From: Tumidithrix helvetica
GTDB lineage: Bacteria; Cyanobacteriota; Cyanobacteriia; Pseudanabaenales; Pseudanabaenaceae
Reading direction: 5' to 3'
NCBI RefSeq assembly: GCF_965232925.1
Contig: NZ_CBDDRA010000023.1
Span: 10,424 to 74,423 of the forward strand
DNA: 64,000 nucleotides
Shown here: positions 25,797 to 34,720 of the stretch, piece by piece
Layout: each line of letters opens with the position of its first letter
Numbering within the stretch: position 1 is the stretch's first letter
Translations under genes and position numbers: made by a program
The notes under the pieces: model-generated
Database searches by the model: none
What the model was told of the DNA's origin: nothing
What the model saw: the letters and a program-made list of their open reading frames with translations, nothing else

Positions 25797-28310
25797 TTGA
25801 AATTCTTTAGGGCAACGCTGACACAGCAGCTAAAAAAGTGGAGCGGTCTAGCGCTCTCTGTATCGAGTGTTTCATTGATCGTCCTAGGTGTACGTTGGTT
25901 GGGGTGGTTGCAACCGAGCGAGTGGACAGCCTTTGATGTATACATGCGTTTGCGCCCAGCCGAAGCATTGGACGAGCGCATATTAATTGTTGGCGTCCAG
26001 GAGTCGGATATTCGTTATCTGGGTAAATGGCCCCTATCGGATGCGACCTTGGCGCGATTGCTACGTCAAATCCGCGCTCAAAAGCCGAAAGCGATCGGCT
26101 TAGACCTGTATAGAGATGTACCCGTTGGTTCTGGCTATAGCGAACTTGCCGAAGTTTTTAGGACGACCCCAAATCTGATTGGCATTGAAAAAAGCATCGG
26201 CGATCGCTACAGTCCTAAAATTTTACCGCCACCTGTTTTAAAGCAACAAGGACAGGTCGCTGCCAATGACGTGATTGTTGATGCCGATGGGAAACTGCGG
26301 CGCGGCTTACTTTACCCCATGCCTGATGGTGAGGAAGAACTGCCGAGTATGGGCTTGGCATTGGCTTTGGCTTATCTCAAAGATCGGGGTGTCTCGTCGA
26401 AAACATCCAAGGATGGATTTCTGCAACTCAGCAACACAGTTTTTGCACCCCTTGAAGCAAACGATGGGGGCTACGTTCGCACCGATGCGGGCGGTTATCA
26501 AATTTTGGCAAACTATCGCGGCTCGACGCTCAAATTTCGCAGCATTTCATTGGAAGATGTCTTAGAAAATCGCATTCCTGCCGATCTGATGCGCGATCGC
26601 CTCGTTCTGATTGGCGCTCAAACCCCTAGTTTAAATGACGTTTTTTATACGCCTTACAGCAGTAACTTTTCCGCCTCACCCATCCAACTTTCGGGAGTGG
26701 AGTTCCAAGCAAATCTTGCCAGTCAAATTCTTAGTGCCGTTTTGGACAACCGCCCTCTGTTCAAGACTTGGAGCGAACCAGCAGAAATGCTGTGGATTGT
26801 GGGCTGGGCATTGCTGGGTGCAGGTATGGTTTGGAGGGTGCAAACAAAGCGATCGCTCGTCATTTTCTCTTTAAAAGCGATCTTGATTTTGGCGATCGGC
26901 AGCGCGATCGCGATCGGCACCACCTACATTCTCTTTTTGAATGCTTGGTGGATACCCGTTATCCCACCCTTGCTGGCGCTGGCTGGCTCAGTATTCATGA
27001 TGACTGCCTGTGTCTATGTGTCACAATTACAGGAAGCCAATGCTGCCCTAGCGCTCTCAATTCAAAATCTAGAGAAAGCCAATCTACAGTTGGCTGAGTA
27101 CTCTAATTCCTTAGAGGCGAAAGTAGCGGAACGCACGAGCGAATTAGATACCGCTAGACAGCTAGCCGATGCCGCGAATCTTGCTAAAAGCGAATTTCTT
27201 GCCAATATGAGTCACGAGCTACGCACCCCCCTGAATGGTGTTTTAGGCTACGTGCAACTATTGGAATTCTCAAATAAATTAAACGATCGCGATCGTAAAA
27301 GCGTCAGGATTATCAAGGAATCTGGCAATCACCTCTTGGACTTGATTAATGACGTGCTCGATCTTGCCAAAATCGAATCCCGCAAAATGGAACTTCTACC
27401 CACAAATGTGCAGTTGCTTGCATTTTTGGATAGTGTCAAAGAGTTTTGTCTTATGCGATCGCAAGAAAAACAAATTGAGTTTATCTATCAGATCGATCCT
27501 TCCCTCCCAGAAGTTGTGAAATTAGACGAACGGCGGCTACGACAGGTGTTACTCAATCTGGTCGGTAATGCCTTTAAATTTACCGATCGCGGCTCAGTCT
27601 CCTTGAAAGTTGATGTTCTAAGTCAGATGGCATCTTCAATGAAGATCCGCTTTCAATGCCAAGATACGGGTATCGGCATGACGCTAGAACAGATGGAGAA
27701 AATTTTCCAGCCCTTTGAGCAGGTAAGCGTTCCAACCCATCGTATGGGAGGAACGGGTTTGGGCTTAACGATCAGCCAGCAAATCGTCAAGGTGATGGGC
27801 AGTGCGATCGAGGTCAAGAGTACGTTTGGTAAAGGGAGTACATTTTGGGTGGATCTAGAAATCCCTATTGTTAAAGGGACAGAAGGTTTCCTCCTTCCTC
27901 AAGAAAAAAGGATTACTGGCTATATGGGCAAAAAACAGATAATTTTAGCGATCGACGATAAATTGCATAACCGTTCCATCATCACTCAACTTTTAGAACC
28001 CATCGGCTTTGAGGTTGTCGAGGCAAATACCGGTCAAGAAGGTTTAAGCAAAGCCATAGCAAGGCAGCCCGATCTAATCTTAGTAGACCTTTGGATGCCT
28101 GAAATGGATGGGTTTGAGATGGTTGCTCAACTGCGACAGCACCCTAATTTCAAAACGCTTCCAATTATTGCTTGGTCGGCAAGTGTCTTAGAAAGCGATC
28201 GCCAAAAAAGTATCGAAGTGGGATGCAATGATTTTCTCGACAAACCTTTACAGTTCCAAAATCTAATTTCTATGCTAGAGCATCACCTAAAAATTAAATG
28301 GAATTACTAA
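25797..28310 (+). CDS. CHASE2 sensor hybrid histidine kinase
   Basis: An 837-residue membrane sensor. TTG 25797 is the only start that keeps the first helix (LALSVSSVSLIVLGVRW). The CHASE2 extracytoplasmic domain covers about 40-325, followed by three helices (~332-410), a coiled coil, HisKA with His473 in SHELRTPLNG, HATPase with N box NLVGNAFKF, DTGIGM and GTGLGL, and a C-terminal receiver with Asp764 (VDLWMPEMDG) and Lys816. All phosphotransfer residues are present. It should sense a periplasmic signal and phosphorylate its own receiver; no separate response regulator or Hpt gene is nearby. Confidence 0.93.
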   Translation: MKFFRATLTQQLKKWSGLALSVSSVSLIVLGVRWLGWLQPSEWTAFDVYMRLRPAEALDERILIVGVQESDIRYLGKWPLSDATLARLLRQIRAQKPKAIGLDLYRDVPVGSGYSELAEVFRTTPNLIGIEKSIGDRYSPKILPPPVLKQQGQVAANDVIVDADGKLRRGLLYPMPDGEEELPSMGLALALAYLKDRGVSSKTSKDGFLQLSNTVFAPLEANDGGYVRTDAGGYQILANYRGSTLKFRSISLEDVLENRIPADLMRDRLVLIGAQTPSLNDVFYTPYSSNFSASPIQLSGVEFQANLASQILSAVLDNRPLFKTWSEPAEMLWIVGWALLGAGMVWRVQTKRSLVIFSLKAILILAIGSAIAIGTTYILFLNAWWIPVIPPLLALAGSVFMMTACVYVSQLQEANAALALSIQNLEKANLQLAEYSNSLEAKVAERTSELDTARQLADAANLAKSEFLANMSHELRTPLNGVLGYVQLLEFSNKLNDRDRKSVRIIKESGNHLLDLINDVLDLAKIESRKMELLPTNVQLLAFLDSVKEFCLMRSQEKQIEFIYQIDPSLPEVVKLDERRLRQVLLNLVGNAFKFTDRGSVSLKVDVLSQMASSMKIRFQCQDTGIGMTLEQMEKIFQPFEQVSVPTHRMGGTGLGLTISQQIVKVMGSAIEVKSTFGKGSTFWVDLEIPIVKGTEGFLLPQEKRITGYMGKKQIILAIDDKLHNRSIITQLLEPIGFEVVEANTGQEGLSKAIARQPDLILVDLWMPEMDGFEMVAQLRQHPNFKTLPIIAWSASVLESDRQKSIEVGCNDFLDKPLQFQNLISMLEHHLKIKWNY

Positions 28311-28656
28311 TATGGCCAATATTTAAGCAAACGCCTATTTGGTTAGAATAAATTGGGCTTCAACTCAGTTCGACATCGCTCACTCACCTCCGTTCAGCCA
28401 ATTGATGCAGTGACATCTTATCCAATAAAATATTTGGCTAAATCAGAGTTTTTTCTTAAAGTGTTTTGTAAAGATCTTGTCCAAGCAAGTAGATACTTGC
28501 ATCCAAGGCTATTTCATTCTAAATAACGTCTTGAGCGTGTTAAGACTAAAACCAGCATTTCGTTGAGCTTGAGCCATATTTTGAGAACCTTGAGCTAAAA
28601 ACCATACAATTTCATCAGGTCAATTGCCTAAAGCCGCTTTTAGGAGTATCTAAGCG
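28311..28656. other. Intergenic region with a possible short coding relic
   Basis: No supported gene. On the minus strand, 28509-28619 is an open stretch of 37 codons reading PDEIVWFLAQGSQN, then AQAQRNAGFSLNTLKTLF to a stop, which has protein-like composition but no start and no family I can name. It may be the tail of a degraded gene. Confidence 0.35.
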
Positions 28657-28905
28657 ATGCCTTCACCTTTCTCTGGAATGAATGCTTATTTAGATCATCC
28701 CGATCTCTGGTCAGAGTTCCATAATCGTCTGATTGTGGCATTGACCGACGATCTAGCGTCATTACTGCGTCCCACCTATCGCGTAGCCATCGAAAAAAGA
28801 GTATACGAAGTATGGGATAACGAAACGCTTTTAGTGGGCATTCCCGATGTTTCGGTATATCGTCATCATCGCCTACGATCGCGATCCTCAGATTGGGTTG
28901 ACTGA
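28657..28905 (+). pseudogene. Truncated DUF4058 family gene
   Basis: The 82-codon frame opens with the DUF4058 signature MPSPFSGMNAYLDHPDLW and continues EFHNRLIVALTDDL and RVAIEKRVYEVWDN. The family (cyanobacteria-rich, unknown function) is normally about 240-290 residues, so roughly 70% is missing. The match fails after VSVYRHH, and the following 140 bp shows no continuation. It is most likely a remnant left by a deletion; expression of a short protein is not excluded. Confidence 0.75.
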
Positions 28906-29044
28906 CCCAGAGCACAGGTGGATAGGAAACTGGCTAATCGAAAAAGGCTTGAGAAACTCTGTGGGTGAGGCTTTGTAGCCACTGCTATGAGATCCAGACC
29001 CGCACGAGAGAATGCTATGATAGGCTTCAGCTTAAATTCCCGAT

Positions 29045-31672
29045 ATGTCTGACGTACTTGTAGCATCTCAACCGCATCAAACTCCAGAATTTGTACAGGT
29101 ATTGGTGGACTGTATTGGCATTGAGGAACTGCTGACCTATCGCATTCCTGCAGAAATGACCGTGCAAATTGGCGATATTCTCAGCGTTCCCTTGGGGAAT
29201 CGTCATGTGGGGGCGATCGCCTTGCACTTCCCCAATCAGCAAGAATTAGCGGAATTTACAGGTGAGACCAAAGCGATCGCGGCGATCGTCAGCACGGGCA
29301 TGCTGTCCCCGAAATATTGGGAACTGCTCCTGCATACGGCGGATTATTATCGCACTGCCTTAATGCAAACGGTTAAAGTTGCCCTGCCCCCTAAACTAAT
29401 GGATCAAGGCTGTTATCGCGTCAAAATTCGGCAAGAGCAGACGGAACGGGGAGAAACTGTAAATTCTCATCCGATTCCTGCTCTATCGCCTGCGGCACAG
29501 GCTGTCTGGGCTTTCCTAGAGGAACACGCGCAAAGCAAAAAAGGCATGAGTCGGCGCTACATTCAACAACAGGTGGGTCGCTCTGCCAATGCTGGACTGA
29601 GGGAACTGCAACAATTCGATCTGATCGCAACGGTGTTAGATGCCCCCCAGAGACCCCAGCCTAAATTTGTCGATGCGATTGTGCTTTTGCCAACACCTGA
29701 CTCAGGGGAATCTCAACCCACAGCCAGACAGACAGAGATTCTCACAGCCCTACAAAGAGAAGGCGGCGAATCGCCTAAAGCTGAGTTTCTCAAACTAGCG
29801 AAAACCACAGTGACGGCTTTGCAGACGCTCGCGAACAAGGGCTACATCGCGATCGATCGACGGGAATATCTACGACTGGGAGGTAAAAGCCACTTTGTCA
29901 CTGCCGATCGCCCCAAGCAACTTACACCAGAACAAGCGCAGGCTTTAGCAAAAATCCTAGAAGCCATTCAAACCGCTTCAGTACAGAAGACCACGCAGCA
30001 ACTCTTACTGCATGGCGTGACAGGTTCTGGTAAAACGGAAGTCTATCTGCAAGCGATCGCCCCCGTCTTAGCCGCAGGAAAATCGGCACTGGTTCTCGTG
30101 CCTGAGATTGGCTTAACGCCACAGCTTACCGATCGCTTTCGAGCGCGGTTTGGCGATGCCAAAGTCAATGTCTATCACAGCCAACTCTCTGCTGGAGAAC
30201 GCTTTGACACTTGGCGACAGATGCTCACAGGGGATGCTCAAGTGGTTGTGGGAACTCGTTCGGCGGTCTTTGCTCCTTTGCCCAAACTGGGACTAATCGT
30301 GATGGATGAAGAACATGATGGTAGTTTCAAACAAGATCAACCCCAACCCTGTTACCATGCCCGTACTGTTTCCCAGTGGAGATCGCAACTAGAAGGTATT
30401 CCTCTTGTTCTAGGTTCGGCGACGCCTTCTGCGGAAATGTTGTATTTGGCGAACGGGCAGAAATTACTCAGCGATGCAGATCGGGTGAAACTTCCCAAGG
30501 GTGAGTCCAATCATCATTCCAATAGCACAGCTAATTCCAATAGTACAGAATCTGCAACGGATACCATTCAATATCTCAAGCTTCCCAATCGCATTGGCAA
30601 TAAACCGATGCCCCCGATCGCCGTGGTGGATATGCGAGAAGAATTGCAGGCGGGGAATTGGTCGATTTTTAGTAGGACATTACGAGATGCGATCGCGCGG
30701 ATGTTGGAACAGAAAAAACAAGGGATTCTCTTCATCCATCGGCGCGGTCATAGTACGTTTGTTTCCTGTCGCAGTTGTGGCTACGTGATGAAGTGCCGTC
30801 ACTGTGATGTGTCTCTTGCTTATCATAATCCGCTTCCGATGGCGACCTCTGCGCCAACAGTTTCGCATCTGCGCTGTCATTATTGCAACTATACCGAGGC
30901 AAAGCCCAATCGCTGTCCTGCCTGTAACTCTGCTTATTTTAAGCACTTTGGTAGTGGCACGCAAAAAGTAGAACAAGAAATCGCCGAACTCTTCCCTCAA
31001 ATTCGGCTAATCCGCTTCGACAGCGATACGACCCGCAATAAAGATCAACATCGGTTGTTATTAGATCGATTTCGCGATGGTGAAGCCGATCTCCTGATTG
31101 GAACCCAGATGCTGACCAAGGGGCTAGATATTCCCCAAGTTACCTTTGTAGGGGCGATCTCAGCGGATGGACTGCTCAATTTTTCTGATTATCGTGCAGG
31201 AGAACGGGCTTTTCAAACCCTCATACAGGTGGCAGGACGAGCAGGACGCGGCGATGATGCGGGGGAAGTGATCGTTCAAACCTACACCCCCGAACATCCT
31301 GTCATTGAAGCTGTGAGAAACTATACTTCGGAACAATTTATGCAGGTAGAACTGTCTCAAAGGGCAGCATTAAATTATCCTCCAATCGGACAGATGGCTT
31401 TGATTCATCTCAGTAGCGCCGATGCCATTGTCGTAGAGACTGCGGCGAATCAACTAGCGGAATCTTTGAGATCGCTAGAAATGGATTGGGAATTACTCGG
31501 GCCCGCCCCCGCTTCGATTGTCAAGGTTGCCAATCGCTATCGCTGGCAGATCTTACTGAAATTCGCACCAGAACATGTATCGAGCTTACCTAGCCTAGAT
31601 ATTTTGCGATCGCTGGTAAATCAAAAGTCAGTCAGAGTCGCGATCGATGTCGATCCGCTGACAATTCTTTAA
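29045..31672 (+). CDS. priA: Primosomal replication protein N' (PriA helicase)
   Basis: 3'-5' DNA helicase that restarts stalled replication forks by loading the replisome. The 875-residue protein has an N-terminal DNA-binding part (~1-230), helicase lobe 1 with Walker A GVTGSGKTEVY near residue 323 and DEEH, and a zinc-binding insert of four Cys pairs (CRSC, CRHC, CHYC, CPAC, about 575-640). Lobe 2 has the GTQMLTKGLDIPQV and VAGRAGRGDDAGEV motifs. Residues ~482-505 hold a Ser/Asn-rich insertion (SNHHSNSTANSNSTESATD), probably a flexible loop. It ends 6 bp from the convergent hydroxylase gene. Confidence 0.95.
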   Translation: MSDVLVASQPHQTPEFVQVLVDCIGIEELLTYRIPAEMTVQIGDILSVPLGNRHVGAIALHFPNQQELAEFTGETKAIAAIVSTGMLSPKYWELLLHTADYYRTALMQTVKVALPPKLMDQGCYRVKIRQEQTERGETVNSHPIPALSPAAQAVWAFLEEHAQSKKGMSRRYIQQQVGRSANAGLRELQQFDLIATVLDAPQRPQPKFVDAIVLLPTPDSGESQPTARQTEILTALQREGGESPKAEFLKLAKTTVTALQTLANKGYIAIDRREYLRLGGKSHFVTADRPKQLTPEQAQALAKILEAIQTASVQKTTQQLLLHGVTGSGKTEVYLQAIAPVLAAGKSALVLVPEIGLTPQLTDRFRARFGDAKVNVYHSQLSAGERFDTWRQMLTGDAQVVVGTRSAVFAPLPKLGLIVMDEEHDGSFKQDQPQPCYHARTVSQWRSQLEGIPLVLGSATPSAEMLYLANGQKLLSDADRVKLPKGESNHHSNSTANSNSTESATDTIQYLKLPNRIGNKPMPPIAVVDMREELQAGNWSIFSRTLRDAIARMLEQKKQGILFIHRRGHSTFVSCRSCGYVMKCRHCDVSLAYHNPLPMATSAPTVSHLRCHYCNYTEAKPNRCPACNSAYFKHFGSGTQKVEQEIAELFPQIRLIRFDSDTTRNKDQHRLLLDRFRDGEADLLIGTQMLTKGLDIPQVTFVGAISADGLLNFSDYRAGERAFQTLIQVAGRAGRGDDAGEVIVQTYTPEHPVIEAVRNYTSEQFMQVELSQRAALNYPPIGQMALIHLSSADAIVVETAANQLAESLRSLEMDWELLGPAPASIVKVANRYRWQILLKFAPEHVSSLPSLDILRSLVNQKSVRVAIDVDPLTIL

Positions 31673-31678
31673 AAGAAT

Positions 31679-32440
31679 TCACTTCGTTATTCTTTGGAAA
31701 GGATAGAGCAGTTGCTGCCAATAGCTGTGCGGGATATATTCATCTACGCCATAGGTTTTAGGCATTCTATCGTTTGGCATATAGAACGTGCCCAATAAGA
31801 TATCGATGAGAGGAAACCCTGAAAAGTTTCTATCCCGCGCATCGGGATCGTTGTTGTGATGCCAGTGATGAAACTCAGGCGTAGCAATAATCCAGCGCAA
31901 AATTGGAAAGCGCAGGTTTGTATTTGCATGGTTGAAGATCGGTAAAAATGCTGCGAAGATCAGATAGAAGCCAAAGGTTTCCTCCGTAAAACCCAATAGG
32001 AATAAAGGGATACCGACAGCAACATTTACCGCGATCGCTTCGATTGGATGCAGTCGCGCCGAGGCTAACCAATCTAGTTTGGCACTACTATGGTGAATTG
32101 CGTGAAATCGCCACAACCAAGGAATTGTATGGGCGAGGCGATGCAGAATATAAAAGATGAATTGTGACAAGAAAAAAGCTTCGATAAACTGGAGCCCTTC
32201 TGGTTGACTGCGCACGGCAAGTTGCAATGAGGGAGCGATCGCCCCATGAAAGAGAACGTATAGGAAGACCACAACCACAAAGGTTCCAGCATTCACCAGA
32301 ATATGATTGATAAAGAAATGCGCGACATCTGTGAGCCAATGCGTTCGGAACCATTTCTGCTCTTTTCTAAGCGGAAACAGTCGCTCTATCGACCCAAATA
32401 TTACCCATAAGATCAGGAAAGCAACAACAGGCTTCATCAT
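31679..32440 (-). CDS. Sterol desaturase/fatty acid hydroxylase family protein
   Basis: A 253-residue integral membrane diiron oxygenase-like protein (PF04116). The histidine clusters are intact: HRLAHTIPWLWRFHAIHHS near residues 105-123, HPIEA, and FHHWHHNND near 200-208. About four hydrophobic helices precede and separate them. Members hydroxylate or desaturate sterols, fatty acids or carotenoids. No pathway neighbour points to a substrate. It ends 6 bp from the priA stop on the opposite strand. Confidence 0.88.
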   Translation of the reverse strand: MMKPVVAFLILWVIFGSIERLFPLRKEQKWFRTHWLTDVAHFFINHILVNAGTFVVVVFLYVLFHGAIAPSLQLAVRSQPEGLQFIEAFFLSQFIFYILHRLAHTIPWLWRFHAIHHSSAKLDWLASARLHPIEAIAVNVAVGIPLFLLGFTEETFGFYLIFAAFLPIFNHANTNLRFPILRWIIATPEFHHWHHNNDPDARDRNFSGFPLIDILLGTFYMPNDRMPKTYGVDEYIPHSYWQQLLYPFQRITK

Positions 32441-32518
32441 AATGGTATCGAGAGATTTTTGGTTTAGACTAGCGATCGCCGATTAAGGTTCAACACAAGG
32501 AGTACTTTTGTCATTCAA

Positions 32519-32902
32519 TTATTCATGCACAGAACCATCTGGCATGATTGCCCCACTGATTTTGGTATGGTCGAGTTTAGCCAAACTTAGATCGGCTTTG
32601 AGTAGATTTGCACCTTGCAAGTTAGCACGACTGAGATCGGTGCGCGTGAGAATTGCGCCACGCAGATCGGTGTTTTCCAGATTGGCGCGGCTGAGATCCG
32701 CCCAGCCCAGATCGGCTCCTCGTAGGTCAGCACCGCTAAAATTGACATGGGTAAGAATAGACTCGCTCAGGTCAATACCGTGCAGTGCCACACCTTGCAT
32801 ATCGACATCGTGCAAATGAGTTTGCTCGAAATTACGTTCTCCTTGAGCGTAGCGATCGAGCAGTTCTTGTTTGCTTAAGGCAGCATGAGGCGGCAAAGTC
32901 AT
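32519..32902 (-). CDS. Pentapeptide repeat protein
   Basis: About 127 residues from ATG 32902, after which the reading MTLPPHAALSKQELLDRYAQ is natural; the longer frame to 33007 adds unrelated sequence. Residues ~50-120 are A(D/N)LxX pentapeptides (ADLRGADLGWADLSRANLEN) that form a right-handed quadrilateral helix. No transmembrane segment or fused domain. Such proteins are abundant in cyanobacteria; biochemical role is usually unknown. Confidence 0.85.
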   Translation of the reverse strand: MTLPPHAALSKQELLDRYAQGERNFEQTHLHDVDMQGVALHGIDLSESILTHVNFSGADLRGADLGWADLSRANLENTDLRGAILTRTDLSRANLQGANLLKADLSLAKLDHTKISGAIMPDGSVHE

Positions 32903-33272
32903 AGGGTGAAACTCTCTGAACAATTTTATAAATTTAGCGATGTTTAGCGGCAACTTTACAAAGGTAGGAATTGATAGCGATCGCACGCATGCTGAATTTC
33001 GCACCACCTACAGGCATTGACAGGTATTCAAATGCCCGAACACAATTGCCATTCTAGCTTTTGAACCTTGACAAAGCAATCCCATGCGATCGGATGCAAT
33101 GATTTGTCATACTCCGATCGCATTTCTCTTTCACTCCATTCAGCAGATCTAAAACCCCATCCAGAAAAGCATTACAAGGATTCCGAAACCATATTTTACG
33201 AATTGCTAAGGTCGATCTCCTTTCATGGTTCGAGGAGTAGAATTAGGTATAAATACTACCTAGGAGGTTCTG

Positions 33273-33467
33273 ATGGTTTCCTACAAATGCCCAGATCGAA
33301 TCCGCGAAAATTACTGCAAACACCCTGGTCAATGTTCTCGTGAATGCCTAGTACAGCGTTGTTTAACAGTTCTCAATGAAAGTGAAACCAATCCTGCCTA
33401 TGCGAATTGGGCGAACCAAATGCTCAAACTCATTACAAATAAGAATGCTACTACCGCCTTTCCTTAA
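33273..33467 (+). CDS. Small Cys-rich hypothetical protein
   Basis: A 64-residue protein with an excellent ribosome-binding site (TAGGAGG, 33261-33267) six bases before the ATG. Five Cys residues are clustered in the first half (YKCPDR, NYCKHPGQCSRECLVQRC), a spacing that could bind a metal or form a [Fe-S]/zinc site. The strong start signal argues that it is expressed. I do not recognise the family. Confidence 0.65.
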   Translation: MVSYKCPDRIRENYCKHPGQCSRECLVQRCLTVLNESETNPAYANWANQMLKLITNKNATTAFP

Positions 33468-33507
33468 TGTTGGCGAGAAAGTTAAATAAGAGCGTGTTTG
33501 AGAAGTT

Positions 33508-33617
33508 CTTCCCCCCCTTAATCCCCCCTTGCAAAGGGTGGAAACTTAAACCCTCCCCCTACCCTGCGGGAAGTCGCTTCGCGGCTGGTGCAAGGGGGAA
33601 CTTGAGGGGGTAAAAGT
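33508..33617. repeat. GC-rich dispersed repeat, copy 2
   Basis: Shares CCTTAATCCCCC, then CCCTGCGGGAAGTCGCTTCG and CGGCTGGTGCAAGGGGGAA in the same order as the block at 974-1085, with small changes. The left C-run and right G-run can pair across the element, giving a long hairpin. It lies between the small Cys-rich gene and the ferritin-like gene. Confidence 0.8.
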
Positions 33618-33709
33618 AGAAATTTATACAAGATACTAGACTTCTCAAGCTAAATGTCCCTGAAGGAGTTGATTCGCAAGATCTAAAAATCCTTAGCCCT
33701 TACTCAAGT

Positions 33710-34591
33710 TTAATTACTCTCTGCTTTTTGGGCTGCTTTAAGATTTGCACTAAAAAACATTGGAATGAACTTCTCAACAAACTGAACGGGATCGCGTTCC
33801 CAAGCCTTTTGGACGAGGTCTATACGGGTTTTTTGTAGTTCGGGAGAGAAAAGGGTTTGGGGTAGATGTTCCATGAGATATTGGGGACGTTGCCACAATG
33901 GAAGGGTATCGACAACCTTCATCAAGTTGTTCACCCGACGGAGTTCAGCCCCTGCCAAGACATCCATACCAGACTCAAAGGCTGCCTGTTCGATCGCTGT
34001 ATATTTGCGCTTCGCATTCTCTACCTTTTCCCGATGCTGGGGACTTTTTTTAGCAATTTCGGCTAACTTAGCATTGCCCCAACGAACGTGAGTTGCTTCT
34101 TCGGGCATAATCATTTCTATGGTTTCCCTAATTTTGTCATTTTCAGGGCTTGGTAATGCTTTGAGTGCCTTGATATGCGCCGAAAAATATTCGCAACCGC
34201 GTTTTTCGGTGACATTGATCGCTGCCAAAGCATCAATCAACATATCTTCAGGATTCTCATGCACGCTCCGATCGAGCAACCGCTCAAATTCATCCACATA
34301 AGAAGTTCCTGGTGGCGTACCAATGGGCTCGTTTAGTTCGTAGAGCAGATCGGTAAGCCAATAGGCATGACGCGCTTCATCGGAGACGTGATGGGATAGT
34401 TCTTTACAGAGTTGACGAGGCTCTCCATTCAAACGTTCGACCACGTCTGTTAGATCTTTACAACTGCGCTGTTCGCTAAAGCGATAACGATTGAGCGTTA
34501 CCATGTGAATTTCACGATTTAAAACAACTTGATTTAAGATGTCTTGAGCGCTGAGCTGATCTCGAAACTTACGGGGGTATGTGACTGTCAT
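33710..34591 (-). CDS. Ferritin-like (diiron) domain protein
   Basis: A 293-residue, mostly helical protein with the spacing of a ferritin-like four-helix bundle: NREIHMVTLNRYRFSEQ near residue 25, HVSDEARHAYWLTDLL near 67-82, INVTEKRGCEYF near 129 and IMPEEATHVRWGN near 162-174. The Glu and E-x-x-H residues could bind two irons. There is no export signal. I cannot assign a specific subfamily; it could be an iron store, an oxygenase or a protective protein. Monocistronic. Confidence 0.72.
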   Translation of the reverse strand: MTVTYPRKFRDQLSAQDILNQVVLNREIHMVTLNRYRFSEQRSCKDLTDVVERLNGEPRQLCKELSHHVSDEARHAYWLTDLLYELNEPIGTPPGTSYVDEFERLLDRSVHENPEDMLIDALAAINVTEKRGCEYFSAHIKALKALPSPENDKIRETIEMIMPEEATHVRWGNAKLAEIAKKSPQHREKVENAKRKYTAIEQAAFESGMDVLAGAELRRVNNLMKVVDTLPLWQRPQYLMEHLPQTLFSPELQKTRIDLVQKAWERDPVQFVEKFIPMFFSANLKAAQKAESN

Positions 34592-34720
34592 AGCAACGAT
34601 TATTTTTTAATTTTAGATTTGATGTTTAAAGGTAATCGAAATTTTACATCAGATCGATGGAATTGTAAAGAAATGTAAACTAAGCTCGAGATTCCCTGTT
34701 GCTCTCTTTAAATTAATTCC

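Noticed and set aside
33068..33343. 91-codon plus-strand frame overlapping the small Cys-rich gene
   Set aside because: It overlaps a gene with a much stronger ribosome-binding site and lacks its own start signal.
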